Shown: piece after piece, positions 8,742-16,378 of the stretch | How positions within the stretch are numbered: the first letter of the stretch is position 1 | How the letters are laid out: each line of letters starts with the position of its first letter | DNA from: Halobellus litoreus | GTDB lineage: Archaea > Halobacteriota > Halobacteria > Halobacteriales > Haloferacaceae | Length of the DNA: 64,000 bases | Reading direction: 5' to 3' | Assembly (NCBI RefSeq): GCF_024464595.1 | Contig: NZ_JANHAW010000002.1 | Location: 1,054,001 to 1,118,000 of the forward strand | Position numbers and translations under genes: made by a program | The notes under the pieces: model-generated | Databases searched by the model: none | Told to the model about the DNA's origin: nothing | The model's input: the letters and a program-made list of their open reading frames with translations, nothing else

Positions 8742-9443
8742 ATGAGACTGTTCTCGTCGAGGGCGGACCGCTGGCGCGGAATCCTCATTCTCCTCCTCGT
8801 TTCGGTCGCGTTTTTCGGACTCTACGTCGCGACGCGCCGGTACGCGTCGTTCATCTTCGACGCCGCGGAACTCCGCGCGTGGATCGCACAGTTCGGCATC
8901 TTCGCGCCGCTCGTCTTCGTCTTCCTCCAAGCGCTGCAGGTCGTCGTCGCGCCGATTCCCGGACAGGTCGTCGCGCTCGTCGCGGGGTATCTCTTCGGCC
9001 CCTTCTGGGGGACGGTCTACAGCCTCACCGGCGTCCTGATCGGCAGCGCGGTGGCGTTCACCCTCGCGAAGCGGTACGGCCGCTCGTTCGTCGAGGACAT
9101 CCTCCACGAGGACGTCGTCAACCGGTTCGACGAGTTCGTCGAGCGGGTGGGTGCGCCCGGGCTGTTCGCGTTCGTCATCATCCCCGGCCTTCCCGACGAC
9201 GCCATCTGCTTTCTGTCCGGGCTCACGCCCCTGCGGCTCCGGACGTTCATCGCGGTGATCAGCATCGGTCGCCTCCCGGCGTACGTGATCACCGTCTACG
9301 CCGGCGGCGAACTGGCCAGCGGGCGGTTCATCGAAGGGATCGCGCTCGTCGCCGTCGTGATCGCGCTCTCGGCGATCGGCTACTTCAAACAGGAGGCCGT
9401 GCGGGACCTGGTTCACCGGCTGGAACTGCGGTTCCAGCTCTGA
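8742..9443 (+). CDS. TVP38/TMEM64 (DedA-like) membrane protein
   Basis: 233 residues. Hydrophobic segments lie at about 12-34 and 50-75, with several more to the C-terminus. The re-entrant-loop core of the family is seen in VVAPIPGQVVALVAGYLFGP with a following GTVYSLTG, and in the second half as FVIIPGLPDDAICFLSGLT. Members of the VTT/DedA superfamily are thought to move or scramble phospholipids or handle proton-linked stress. I start at the ATG at 8742, which has a GGAAAGGA ribosome-binding site just before it; the GTG-like start at 8721 lacks one. No functional link to the neighbours is evident. Confidence 0.85.
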   Translation: MRLFSSRADRWRGILILLLVSVAFFGLYVATRRYASFIFDAAELRAWIAQFGIFAPLVFVFLQALQVVVAPIPGQVVALVAGYLFGPFWGTVYSLTGVLIGSAVAFTLAKRYGRSFVEDILHEDVVNRFDEFVERVGAPGLFAFVIIPGLPDDAICFLSGLTPLRLRTFIAVISIGRLPAYVITVYAGGELASGRFIEGIALVAVVIALSAIGYFKQEAVRDLVHRLELRFQL

Positions 9444-9521
9444 GCGGCGGTGAGTCGATTCGGACCGGCCGCGACCCGCTGAGTCCGCCGACGGTTGACC
9501 AGCCGGACCGAGACCGTCGAC

Positions 9522-9746
9522 TTACTGGTAGGGCTCCTCGTCGCGGTGCGCGTCGGGGTTCTCCTGTTCTTTCGCCTCCTCCTCGCGGACTTCCGACTCC
9601 TGTTCGATGCTCCGCTCCTTCTCGGCCTTCTCGATCTCGCTGTTGGCTTCGTTCGACACCTCTTCGGGCTCGTCTTCCTGCTCGTCGTCGGCAGTGTCCA
9701 GTTCGGTATCCTCTTGGATGTCGATTCCGTGTTCGTCCTCAGTCAT
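9522..9746 (-). CDS. Small highly acidic protein of unknown function
   Basis: 74 residues, of which more than a third are Glu or Asp, with a lysine/arginine-containing helical stretch in the middle (about 35-60) that could form a coiled coil. It starts at the ATG at 9746 (MTEDEHGID); a longer in-frame start exists at 9851 but adds residues unlike the rest. No known domain. Small acidic proteins of this kind are common in haloarchaea. Its coding status rests on the strong acidic codon bias, so confidence is moderate. Confidence 0.55.
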   Translation of the reverse strand: MTEDEHGIDIQEDTELDTADDEQEDEPEEVSNEANSEIEKAEKERSIEQESEVREEEAKEQENPDAHRDEEPYQ

Positions 9747-10083
9747 TGCGCCAGCGTTTGGAACTGAAGACGGAAGAGTCCGGTGCGGAGGCCGCCTGTA
9801 GTCGAAGTCGAAAACAGGTCGAGCGAGAGTCGCGGAGTCCGGGTGTTTCATTCGGATGAGCGACGCCGAAACGGTCCCGCGAGTAGAGCGAGGGGGACCG
9901 GGGACGGCTCAATCTTCGGTCGAGTGCGTAACACGCTGGAATTAAGTCGCGTAGAATCGGAATGCCGCCTCCCGGATCGTGAACCTCGTCGAGACGGTCG
10001 CCTCGCTTCGCTCGGCGCTGCGACTCGCCTGGTTCAAATCCGCTCAGGTGTCGTTTTCACTGCTCACGTCGTTCGCAGGAAAA
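9747..10083 (+). other. Gene-free stretch with a decayed tRNA-Phe 3' fragment
   Basis: No convincing gene. It contains a 17-bp copy of the tRNA-Phe 3' end at 9961-9977. A second tRNA-like scrap (TGGTTCAAATCC) lies near 10029-10040, within low-complexity TCGCTTCGCTCGG-type sequence. This is what repeated integration and loss of elements at the tRNA gene leaves behind. Confidence 0.5.
9961..9977 (-). repeat. Duplicate of the tRNA-Phe 3' end (att-like scar)
   Basis: AATGCCGCCTCCCGGAT is identical to 10082-10098, which is the 3' acceptor and part of the T-arm of tRNA-Phe. GAACC follows in both copies. The two copies are 121 bp apart in direct orientation. Confidence 0.7.
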
Positions 10084-10157
10084 TGCCGCCTCCCGGATTT
10101 GAACCGGGGACAGCTCGATCTTCAGTCGAGTGCTCTCCCAGTCTGAGCTAAGGCGGC
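10084..10157 (-). tRNA. tRNA-Phe (GAA)
   Basis: Cloverleaf on the minus strand. The 7-bp acceptor stem pairs 10151-10157 with 10085-10091 and the discriminator is A (10084). The T-arm contains GGTTCAAAT. The anticodon stem CTCGA/TCGAG encloses the loop CTGAAGA, which gives anticodon GAA. CCA is not encoded. A TATA-like stretch (10178-10188 on the plus strand, ATATAAAAAAG) lies about 25 nt upstream of its 5' end and would serve as promoter. Confidence 0.95.
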
Positions 10158-10369
10158 GCGCATTCGGATCGATGCCGAGTATATAAAAAAGGGTTTCGGA
10201 TCGCCGCGCCGTCAGCGGAGTTCGATGATAGCGTGCTACAGATTACGCGGTGCTGGAGTTGTCGGTCGGATTCGACGTTCAATTCGCCACGAGCAACCGC
10301 AGGGAGCGACGCAGTACATTTGGTCCAGCTGTTACCGGGGTGGCAGAGCCAGCCCGCAGAGCGAAGGGG

Positions 10370-10395
10370 GAGTGGGCTCGGGCGGATTCGAACCA
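10370..10395 (+). repeat. Left attachment repeat (attL)
   Basis: 26 bp, beginning GAGTGGGCTCGGGCGG and ending TTCGAACCA, identical to 31073-31098. It corresponds to the 3' acceptor arm and T-arm of tRNA-Val plus 3 flanking bases. The rest of the tRNA is absent here. Confidence 0.85.
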
Positions 10396-10482
10396 GGGCA
10401 AGACTCGCTCCGCTCGTCTTGCAGGGTTCGGAATCCACCACTCGGAGAATACTCGGCCCTCGCTGTCGCTCGGGCACTCGTA

Positions 10483-10496
10483 TGGGCTCGGGCGGA
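10483..10496 (+). repeat. Short third copy of the tRNA-Val 3' end
   Basis: TGGGCTCGGGCGGA matches the first 14 bases of the tRNA-Val 3' region. It lies 79 bp before the recombinase gene and may be the junction actually used by this recombinase, with 10370-10395 left from an earlier event, or the reverse. Confidence 0.6.
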
Positions 10497-10574
10497 ACTA
10501 CCACGCATCGCGTGCGTTTCCTTCCCTGCCGGTTTCGACGGGCTCCGGTATCCTAACGGGGTTCTGTGAGATCA

Positions 10575-11573
10575 ATGAAAACAGAACACGACGAACTCGA
10601 CCCGTTAGAGCCGGGGCGCGCGCAGGAGTTGTACCTGAAGCAGAAGGAGATGGACGCGTCGAAGAAGACGGTGCAGTCGCACAAATATCGACTGAACGCC
10701 TTCATCCGATGGTGTGACGAGAACAACATAGATAACCTGAATGACTTGACCGGCCGCAATCTGCAGGAATATCGGCTTTGGCGTCAGGATGACGCTGATC
10801 TGAAGAAAATTACCTTGACCCAGCAGATGAGTACCATCCGGGTTTTCATCAAATGGTGTGGCTCGATGGAAGCCGTCCCTGCGGATCTCTACGAGAAGGT
10901 TATGATTCCACGAGTGACTCCGGAGGAAGAGAGGTCCGAAGAGATGCTTGAGGCTGAAACCGCGGAGGCTATTCGAGAGCATCTAATGAGGTACCATTAC
11001 GCATCGTTCGAGCAGACGGTATTCGTGCTCCTATGGGAGACAGGTATGCGGTTAGGTGGCGCTCACTCGTTGGATATCGGAGATATAGATATCAAAAACA
11101 GACGGCTTGAACTCGTTCATCGTCCGGAACAGGGCACGGAATTAAAGAACGGTGGGGCCGGTGAGCGGCCAATTGCGATTACGGAGGGTCTCGCTGAGAT
11201 ATTACAGGACTTCATCGAAAACACACGGAAGAAAATCACCGACGAATACGGTCGCACTCCACTGTTTACATCTTCTCGCGGGAGAAGGTCTCGGAGTAGT
11301 CTGAGGCGAGCCGTGTATCGAGTCACTGCACCTTGTTTCAGGAATGAGCCTTGTCCCGGCTGTACAGGTACAGACGACAAGAAGTGTCCAGAAGCGGTCA
11401 GTCCGCATCCGATTCGTCGCGGTAGCATTACTCACTTTCTCACCAAGGATATTCCGACCGAGGTCGTTAGCGACCGGATGAACGTGAGCCGTGACGTTCT
11501 CGATAAACACTACGATCGGCGTTCTGAAGAAGTCAAACTAGAGCAACGAAGAGGGTACCTCGATAATATCTAA
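10575..11573 (+). CDS. Tyrosine recombinase (integrase)
   Basis: 332 residues. A SAM-like N-terminal DNA-binding domain (about 15-115) is followed by a catalytic domain with the Arg in ETGMRLGG (Arg159), the HPIRR box (His278, Arg281) and the nucleophile in KHYDRR (Tyr313). Between strand and box is a cysteine cluster (Cys254, 260, 263, 271) that looks like a zinc site. The ATG at 10575 is used; a GTG at 10566 is possible. It lies next to the left att repeat, so it is the best candidate for integration into tRNA-Val. It is homologous in layout to the second recombinase at 16379. Confidence 0.92.
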   Translation: MKTEHDELDPLEPGRAQELYLKQKEMDASKKTVQSHKYRLNAFIRWCDENNIDNLNDLTGRNLQEYRLWRQDDADLKKITLTQQMSTIRVFIKWCGSMEAVPADLYEKVMIPRVTPEEERSEEMLEAETAEAIREHLMRYHYASFEQTVFVLLWETGMRLGGAHSLDIGDIDIKNRRLELVHRPEQGTELKNGGAGERPIAITEGLAEILQDFIENTRKKITDEYGRTPLFTSSRGRRSRSSLRRAVYRVTAPCFRNEPCPGCTGTDDKKCPEAVSPHPIRRGSITHFLTKDIPTEVVSDRMNVSRDVLDKHYDRRSEEVKLEQRRGYLDNI

Positions 11574-11696
11574 TCTACTTTCAACTACTATCAATTGGAC
11601 GAAAGAGAGACTAGAACATCTCTTCTGGGTTTGATTGTCCCAGATTTGCTCAGTATAGGGCAAAAACTTACCGACCGGTTCGTTCCCCAAACGGGC

Positions 11697-12452
11697 TCAA
11701 CTAGACTGTGCCCTCCAGAGCGTTTCTTCAAGTTGATCACGCAATTGAATTACCATTTGAGGGAGACTATTATAGAGGCGAGCATCCCTGAGTTGGAATG
11801 ATGGCCCCCCTACTCCGAGCGCGCCAAATACCCGACCATCTGGATTATGAACAGCGGCACCAACTGCCTTAGTTCCCTTGTCAAATTCGCTATCTACTAT
11901 CGCATACCCTCTCTCTTTAATTTCTGCTAGTTCCGTGTGTAATTTCTCTGGGTCGGTGATTGTTTGCTCAGTCTCTGCCGGAAGCCCCCAGCGGTCAATT
12001 ACCGCTTCAATTCGGTGTTCTGAGAACTCAGCTAATGCTGCTTTTCCAGCAGCGGTGTTATGCATATAGTACCGGTTACCAATGTCGAAATCGTTCCCAG
12101 CATATATCGTATACAGTCGCCCATTTTCGATGGACAGAAAATGGACATCTTCATCTATTCTCTTTGATAAGTCCTTCATTTCATCGATTACAACCCGTGA
12201 GTGAGGATGCGACCGCCAAACGCTGCTACCAAAATGGAGCAACTCCATTCCGAGCCGATATTCGCCATTATGTTCAATAACCAGTCCTTCATTTTCTAAC
12301 GTTTTGAGCTGGGAAAATACGGAGCTTTTTGGTTTATCGATGCTTTGAGCGACCGCTGTTAGTGTATTGGCCTCGTTGCGTTTGATTAATCGGAGTATTT
12401 GTAACGAGGTCTGGGTTGTCTTCAGCAATCTCGGGCTGCTATCTGATGGCAT
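11697..12452 (-). CDS. IclR family transcriptional regulator
   Basis: 251 residues. An N-terminal winged helix-turn-helix (about 12-65: LQILRLIKRNEANTLTAVAQ, then KSSVFSQLKTLENEGLV) is followed by the IclR effector domain with GKAALAEF near the middle and a C-terminal GALGVGGPSFQL. IclR proteins bind small acids or amines and usually control an adjacent catabolic operon. The ATG at 12452 is chosen because a minus-strand TATA element at about 12478-12485 then gives a leaderless mRNA. A palindromic site overlaps that promoter, which suggests autoregulation. It is divergent from the BCCT transporter gene it probably controls. Confidence 0.9.
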   Translation of the reverse strand: MPSDSSPRLLKTTQTSLQILRLIKRNEANTLTAVAQSIDKPKSSVFSQLKTLENEGLVIEHNGEYRLGMELLHFGSSVWRSHPHSRVVIDEMKDLSKRIDEDVHFLSIENGRLYTIYAGNDFDIGNRYYMHNTAAGKAALAEFSEHRIEAVIDRWGLPAETEQTITDPEKLHTELAEIKERGYAIVDSEFDKGTKAVGAAVHNPDGRVFGALGVGGPSFQLRDARLYNSLPQMVIQLRDQLEETLWRAQSS

Positions 12453-12484
12453 AGCCCCTACCAAGTCCCTGTGGCAGATAATAT

Positions 12485-12499
12485 TTCGCATTATGTGAA
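12485..12499 (+). promoter_or_regulatory. Putative IclR operator 1
   Basis: TTCGCATTATGTGAA fits the palindrome TTC-N-CAT-N-ATG-N-GAA exactly. It overlaps the minus-strand TATA region of the IclR gene, a position that suits repression of its own promoter. Confidence 0.6.
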
Positions 12500-12560
12500 T
12501 ACCCATATAGACTGGCTAAGATCATTATAAATTGTGTGACGTTACCACTGGCCTTGGTAG

Positions 12561-12575
12561 TCCCCATTATGCGAA
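12561..12575 (+). promoter_or_regulatory. Putative IclR operator 2
   Basis: TCCCCATTATGCGAA fits the palindrome TTC-N-CAT-N-ATG-N-GAA with one mismatch. The adjoining ATATGGGTA (12576-12584) is an inverted copy of TACCCATAT next to operator 1 (12500-12508). Confidence 0.5.
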
Positions 12576-12687
12576 TATGGGTAGAGTCGAGGCTCTTCGA
12601 TTTACTAAGGCACCTAGCAGAAATCGACCGACACAGCGGAGATAATGCAGTCTCTGTAGAGCTGAAATACAAGGAACCAATAGCGCT

Positions 12688-12702
12688 TTCACATAATGAG
12701 AA
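12688..12702 (+). promoter_or_regulatory. Putative IclR operator 3
   Basis: TTCACATAATGAGAA is a perfect match to the TTC-N-CAT-N-ATG-N-GAA palindrome. It lies about 65 nt upstream of the TATA-like element (12761-12770) that would drive the small gene and the BCCT transporter. A further degenerate copy is seen at 12738-12752. Confidence 0.6.
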
Positions 12703-12760
12703 CTACTTACTATATTTTCCTTTATTTGGTCTTATATTCCGCATTATTTTGGACAATTAG

Positions 12761-12770
12761 GTAATTATAA
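12761..12770 (+). promoter_or_regulatory. TATA element for the small-ORF/BCCT transcript
   Basis: GTAATTATAA in the divergent intergenic region. A start about 26 nt downstream (near 12792) would place the 33-codon ORF and the transporter on one mRNA. Confidence 0.4.
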
Positions 12771-12833
12771 GTGGGTAGGTATTGAGGGATAGACTGATCT
12801 GTATGATAGCAGGTCACACGATGGAGGATCCCG

Positions 12834-12935
12834 ATGAGGAATTCAGATAAAGCAAACAATCAGGATCAGTTGTCGAGACGAATAGTCAGGAAGGCGGCGG
12901 AAGCAACACACCGTCTAGGACACATTCAGAGGTAA
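12834..12935 (+). CDS. Candidate 33-residue basic small protein upstream of the transporter
   Basis: An ATG-initiated frame of 33 residues, rich in Arg/Lys/Gln and starting MRNSDKANNQ. A strong GGAGG Shine-Dalgarno lies 6 nt before its start (12823-12827 region). It ends 6 nt before the BCCT start codon, and the transporter's own GAGGT ribosome-binding site overlaps its stop, a layout typical of translational coupling. A shorter 15-codon frame (12803-12850) overlaps it. It could be a leader peptide or a small partner protein of the transporter. There is no similarity evidence, so coding status is uncertain. Confidence 0.4.
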   Translation: MRNSDKANNQDQLSRRIVRKAAEATHRLGHIQR

Positions 12936-12941
12936 TCACAA

Positions 12942-14567
12942 ATGAGTGCAGACGATAGAAACTATGTAGAAAAGTTCCGTTCTGAAACCAATCCCATAGT
13001 TTTTGCAGGGGGCGTATTACTGACAGTCGCGATAATCGCAGCACTGGGCGCAAAGCCGGCTGTCACCGGAGAATTCCTTTCATCGGCCAATTCTTGGGTT
13101 GTCTCGAACCTAGGTTGGTTCTATCTCTGGGTGATTTTCCTAGCCTTCGTGTTCGCAATATTCCTCCTCTTAGGCCCGTGGGGACAAATCAAGCTGGGGT
13201 CTCCAGATGAAGAACCGGAGTTCTCTTACTGGAAGTATTTCGTAATGATGTTTACAGCCGGAATGGCTGGCGGCCTCGCCTTCTGGGGACCAGGGGAAGG
13301 TCTCGTCCATTATAGTACAGCACCACCATTACTGGAGGCAGGTGCTGGGACACAGGAGATTATGCCCGGTGCGTTACAGTATGCGATCTTCCACACCGGC
13401 CTCTCTCCGTGGTCTGTATACGTGGTTTTTGGAGTAGTAATAGCGTTCTTCGCGTACCGCCGAGGAGCCTCACTCAGACCTGCAGTCCTCTTAGCACCAT
13501 TCATCGGTGCTGATAATTTAGATGGCTTCCTCGGAAAATCCGTTGACATCCTAATCACGGTGATTTCTGTCGCTGGTATCACCGTATCATTCGGAGCGGG
13601 CATCACACAACTCCTGTCAGGACTCGGTTACAACTGGGGAATTGAGGTAGGAGACATCGGCACGGTCGTGATCACATTGTTAGCTACGATCGTTGTCACA
13701 ACTTCGGCGTCGCTCGGCATCAGACGTGGCATCCGGCGATTAGCCACCTTCAACATCTACCTCTTCATCGGATTGATGCTCTCGGTGCTAATATTTGGTC
13801 CACTGACGTTCCTTCTAAACCTTGGGACACTAACAGTTTCAAGCTACTTTACCAACTTCATCGAAATGAGCCTATTTATCGGCTCCAGTCCAGAAGCGGT
13901 TCAATGGCTTAGCAGTTGGACGCTGTTCTTCTGGCCCTGGTGGCTCTCATTTGGGCCGATGATCGGGATATTCATCGCCCGCATCTCGCGTGGCAGAAAG
14001 ATCCGGGAAGTCGTGTTCGCTGCGTTGGTCGTAGCGTTCGCTATAACTGTCCCGTGGTTCGTCACGATGAGTGGAACCTCTATATGGCTTCAATCAACCG
14101 GTCAGGCTGATTTAATGGCGGTTTTCGGCGAGTATGGTGTAGAAGCGATAGGATTCAGTCTGTTCGAGGCGTTGATGCCGTTCCCTCAAGTCTTCTCAGC
14201 GCTATTTCTTCTACTGGTGTTCAGCTTTTTAGCGACGACTATTGACTCGTCAACACTTAGCGTAGCGATGCTTACTGTTGACGGAAATGAAGATCCATCG
14301 ACCATCAATCGAGTTATATGGGGTGTCTTGATTGGTCTGCTCACATCGATCTTGATGGTAGTTGGCGGGTTCGGAGCGCTTCAAGCCTTCATCATCCTTG
14401 TTGGCCTCCCGTCTGCTATTCTCTGTGCTGTTGCATTAATCGGAATGACAATCGAATTCGAACGAGAATTCCCGGTCATTCTATCGAGTAAAACATGGGA
14501 AATGCAAAGTGAAGAAGTGAGTACAGAGGCAAGAGAACAGAAATTAGCTGGTGACGCTGATGATTGA
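12942..14567 (+). CDS. BCCT family transporter (betaine/carnitine/choline type)
   Basis: 541 residues with about 12 membrane helices. The family signatures are FWGPGEGLVHYSTAPP (near residue 115) and the tryptophan-rich stretch FFWPWWLSFGPMIGIF followed by ISRGRKIREVV (about 325-358). BCCT carriers import trimethylammonium compounds such as glycine betaine, carnitine or choline with Na+ or H+. Unlike most genes here it has a Shine-Dalgarno (GAGGT) and follows a small ORF by 6 nt. It lies between an IclR regulator and a HAL-family lyase, so a catabolic substrate is more likely than an osmolyte. Some aromatic residues near the helix-8 box fit the substrate site, but specificity cannot be told. 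Confidence 0.93.
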   Translation: MSADDRNYVEKFRSETNPIVFAGGVLLTVAIIAALGAKPAVTGEFLSSANSWVVSNLGWFYLWVIFLAFVFAIFLLLGPWGQIKLGSPDEEPEFSYWKYFVMMFTAGMAGGLAFWGPGEGLVHYSTAPPLLEAGAGTQEIMPGALQYAIFHTGLSPWSVYVVFGVVIAFFAYRRGASLRPAVLLAPFIGADNLDGFLGKSVDILITVISVAGITVSFGAGITQLLSGLGYNWGIEVGDIGTVVITLLATIVVTTSASLGIRRGIRRLATFNIYLFIGLMLSVLIFGPLTFLLNLGTLTVSSYFTNFIEMSLFIGSSPEAVQWLSSWTLFFWPWWLSFGPMIGIFIARISRGRKIREVVFAALVVAFAITVPWFVTMSGTSIWLQSTGQADLMAVFGEYGVEAIGFSLFEALMPFPQVFSALFLLLVFSFLATTIDSSTLSVAMLTVDGNEDPSTINRVIWGVLIGLLTSILMVVGGFGALQAFIILVGLPSAILCAVALIGMTIEFEREFPVILSSKTWEMQSEEVSTEAREQKLAGDADD

Positions 14568-14668
14568 AGAGCTATATGTCTTGGAAAACCGAAAGGAGGC
14601 AGACCAAGCTAACTTATTTTCTATCTAAATTCCTGAACCACCACTTCACCCTCTCCACGAACAGCCCT

Positions 14669-14675
14669 ATAAAAC
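14669..14675 (+). promoter_or_regulatory. TATA box giving a leaderless transcript of the HAL-family gene
   Basis: TATAAAA centred about 28 nt before the ATG at 14700. At the usual archaeal spacing transcription would start at or within 1-2 nt of the ATG, so the lyase has its own promoter in addition to any read-through from the transporter. Confidence 0.6.
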
Positions 14676-14699
14676 AATCAACCAGAGAATTAAATTACA

Positions 14700-16175
14700 A
14701 TGATTACCGTAAACGGCAGTCTGACAATCCAAGACGTAGTTGCAGTAGCGCGTAATGAGGAACGGGTCAGATTAGCCTCCGAAGCAGTGGATCGGATGGC
14801 TAATTCTCGTAAGGCGGTTGACGATATCGTCAACTCGGATGACCGACGAGTGTACGGAGTAAATACGGGATACGGTGAGCTGAACGATAAAGAGATCTCA
14901 CCGGAAATGATGGCTCAGCATGAAGAAAACGTCATCAGATCCAACATCACAATCGGAGATCCGCTAGAAACTGACGTAGTTCGGGCAACAATGCTTGTCC
15001 GGGCAAACGCGTTTGCAGTGGGTCGATCTGGTGTCCGTCCAGTCATTGCGGAACGGTTATTGGAATTATTGAACGCCGGAATCCATCCCATAGTTAGATC
15101 TCAAGGGAATACCGAAGATTACGGGTATTCATCGGCGGTTGGTCGGGCTCTGATCGGTGAAGGTGAAGTGACGTACAAAGACGAGACAATGTCTGCAGGT
15201 GAGGCTCTATCCAAGGAGGGAATTGACTCCTTGTCTCTCCAGCCTAGAGAGGGACTTGCTTTGATGAGCGGGACTTCCTATACTCCCGGCCGGCTCGCAC
15301 TACTGGTCAAGGATGTCAGAAGACTAGTAGAAGCTGCTGATGTTGCAGGTGCACTTTCGTTTTCGCTCGTCGGAAAAGAACCGGGAGCATTCTCTAGTCG
15401 AATTGGTGAGGTTCGTCCTTACGAGGGGTTCAAAGAAAGTGCTAGCATCATTAGAGAAGTAACTGGTATTGATGCGACTAATCGCCGGCAGACCTCACAA
15501 GACCCTCTCTCACTCCGCTGTATGCCACAGGTCCACGGGTCTCTCCGCGAATTCTTGGCGACTGCCGAGTCATTGATTAGAACTGAACTTCAGAGTGCAA
15601 CTGATAACCCCCTTATTTTCCCAGATGGTGCGGTTTTCTCTTGCGGGAATTTCAACGCCCAACACCTATCGACGGCCGCTGACTCGTTAGCGCAATCTGT
15701 CACGAAAGTCGGTCGAATCAGCGAACGGAGGGCTGGATTGCTTGTCGAAGGTAACGGAGATCTGCCGTCGGCACTAACCGACAACGTTGGTATTGGTCAG
15801 GGAATGGTACGAGCTCATTACTCTGCTGCATCACTGGCGGCAGAGGCATCGACAGTAGATACGGCGAGCACTCAAATCGCTGACGTACCAATGGGGAAGG
15901 AAGACATTCAGGGTTTAGGTGCATTAGCAGTCAATAACTTGGCTTCTGTCGTCGAGACTGTAACGTACATAATAGCAATTGAACTATTGTTTATTATCCG
16001 TGCTCATAAACTGTTGCAGAAACAAAGAGATACAGACTCGACAATTCCAAGGGACTTCTTAGCAGAACTCGATAGAGACACAGTCGAACCCGACAATGAG
16101 TGTATTCACGCTATTGCAGAAAGAATCTTAGACGGAACACTACACCGAGTGAGAGATAATTCAAACAAAGTCTAA
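14700..16175 (+). CDS. HAL/PAL-superfamily lyase lacking the MIO triad; candidate betaine (ergothioneine-type) trimethylamine lyase
   Basis: 491 residues, close to the length of histidine ammonia-lyase. Superfamily motifs are clear: VYGVNTGYG (Tyr52), QDPLSLRCMPQVHG (267-280), TDNPLIF (301-307), CGNFNAQ and KEDIQGLG (Glu401). However, the loop that should hold Ala-Ser-Gly, precursor of the MIO electrophile, reads GNTEDYG (136-142). Ala and Ser are replaced by Asp140 and Tyr141. The Asn of LLNGT is Ser190, and the Tyr of QDRYSLR is Leu270. Normal MIO-dependent deamination is therefore unlikely. Known HAL-fold enzymes working without MIO include, as I recall, ergothionase, which eliminates trimethylamine from a histidine betaine. 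The adjacent BCCT carrier fits this. Family placement is firm; the reaction is inference. Confidence 0.85.
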   Translation: MITVNGSLTIQDVVAVARNEERVRLASEAVDRMANSRKAVDDIVNSDDRRVYGVNTGYGELNDKEISPEMMAQHEENVIRSNITIGDPLETDVVRATMLVRANAFAVGRSGVRPVIAERLLELLNAGIHPIVRSQGNTEDYGYSSAVGRALIGEGEVTYKDETMSAGEALSKEGIDSLSLQPREGLALMSGTSYTPGRLALLVKDVRRLVEAADVAGALSFSLVGKEPGAFSSRIGEVRPYEGFKESASIIREVTGIDATNRRQTSQDPLSLRCMPQVHGSLREFLATAESLIRTELQSATDNPLIFPDGAVFSCGNFNAQHLSTAADSLAQSVTKVGRISERRAGLLVEGNGDLPSALTDNVGIGQGMVRAHYSAASLAAEASTVDTASTQIADVPMGKEDIQGLGALAVNNLASVVETVTYIIAIELLFIIRAHKLLQKQRDTDSTIPRDFLAELDRDTVEPDNECIHAIAERILDGTLHRVRDNSNKV

Positions 16176-16378
16176 TCACTGAATAATATAATATATTCTC
16201 ATTCACATATTAGTGTCGGCTGTTAAATAAACGAAGAGGTGATTGAGCCCTTCGCACACTCTTTCTAATGAATGATTCACTAGCGGGTTCGTGAAAACGA
16301 CACCAAATATTCCATTCCAAAACAAGGCCAACAATATGACGGCAAGAGGACTATAATCCCTCTTCCTGAACCAACAAA

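Larger units (their letters stand above)
10158..10574 (+). other. Gene-free left boundary region of the tRNA-Val island
   Basis: It holds the tRNA-Phe promoter, the left 26-bp att repeat (10370-10395) and a shorter att-like copy (10483-10496). Short reading frames cross it on both strands, but none has haloarchaeal codon bias or a recognisable product. Confidence 0.5.

Noticed and set aside
10225-10717. Several overlapping short frames near the left att site
   Set aside because: They run across att repeats and the recombinase start and give no recognisable product.
12536-12760. 74-codon frame in the IclR/BCCT intergenic region
   Set aside because: It spans two operators and is better explained as regulatory DNA.
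14564-14755. 63-codon frame between the BCCT and HAL-family genes
   Set aside because: It overlaps the ends of both genes, contains the TATA box of the HAL-family gene, and has no codon bias or ribosome-binding site.
14700-16175. Ordinary histidine ammonia-lyase (HutH)
   Set aside because: The Ala-Ser-Gly triad and other catalytic residues are replaced, and no hutU, hutI or hutG gene is adjacent.
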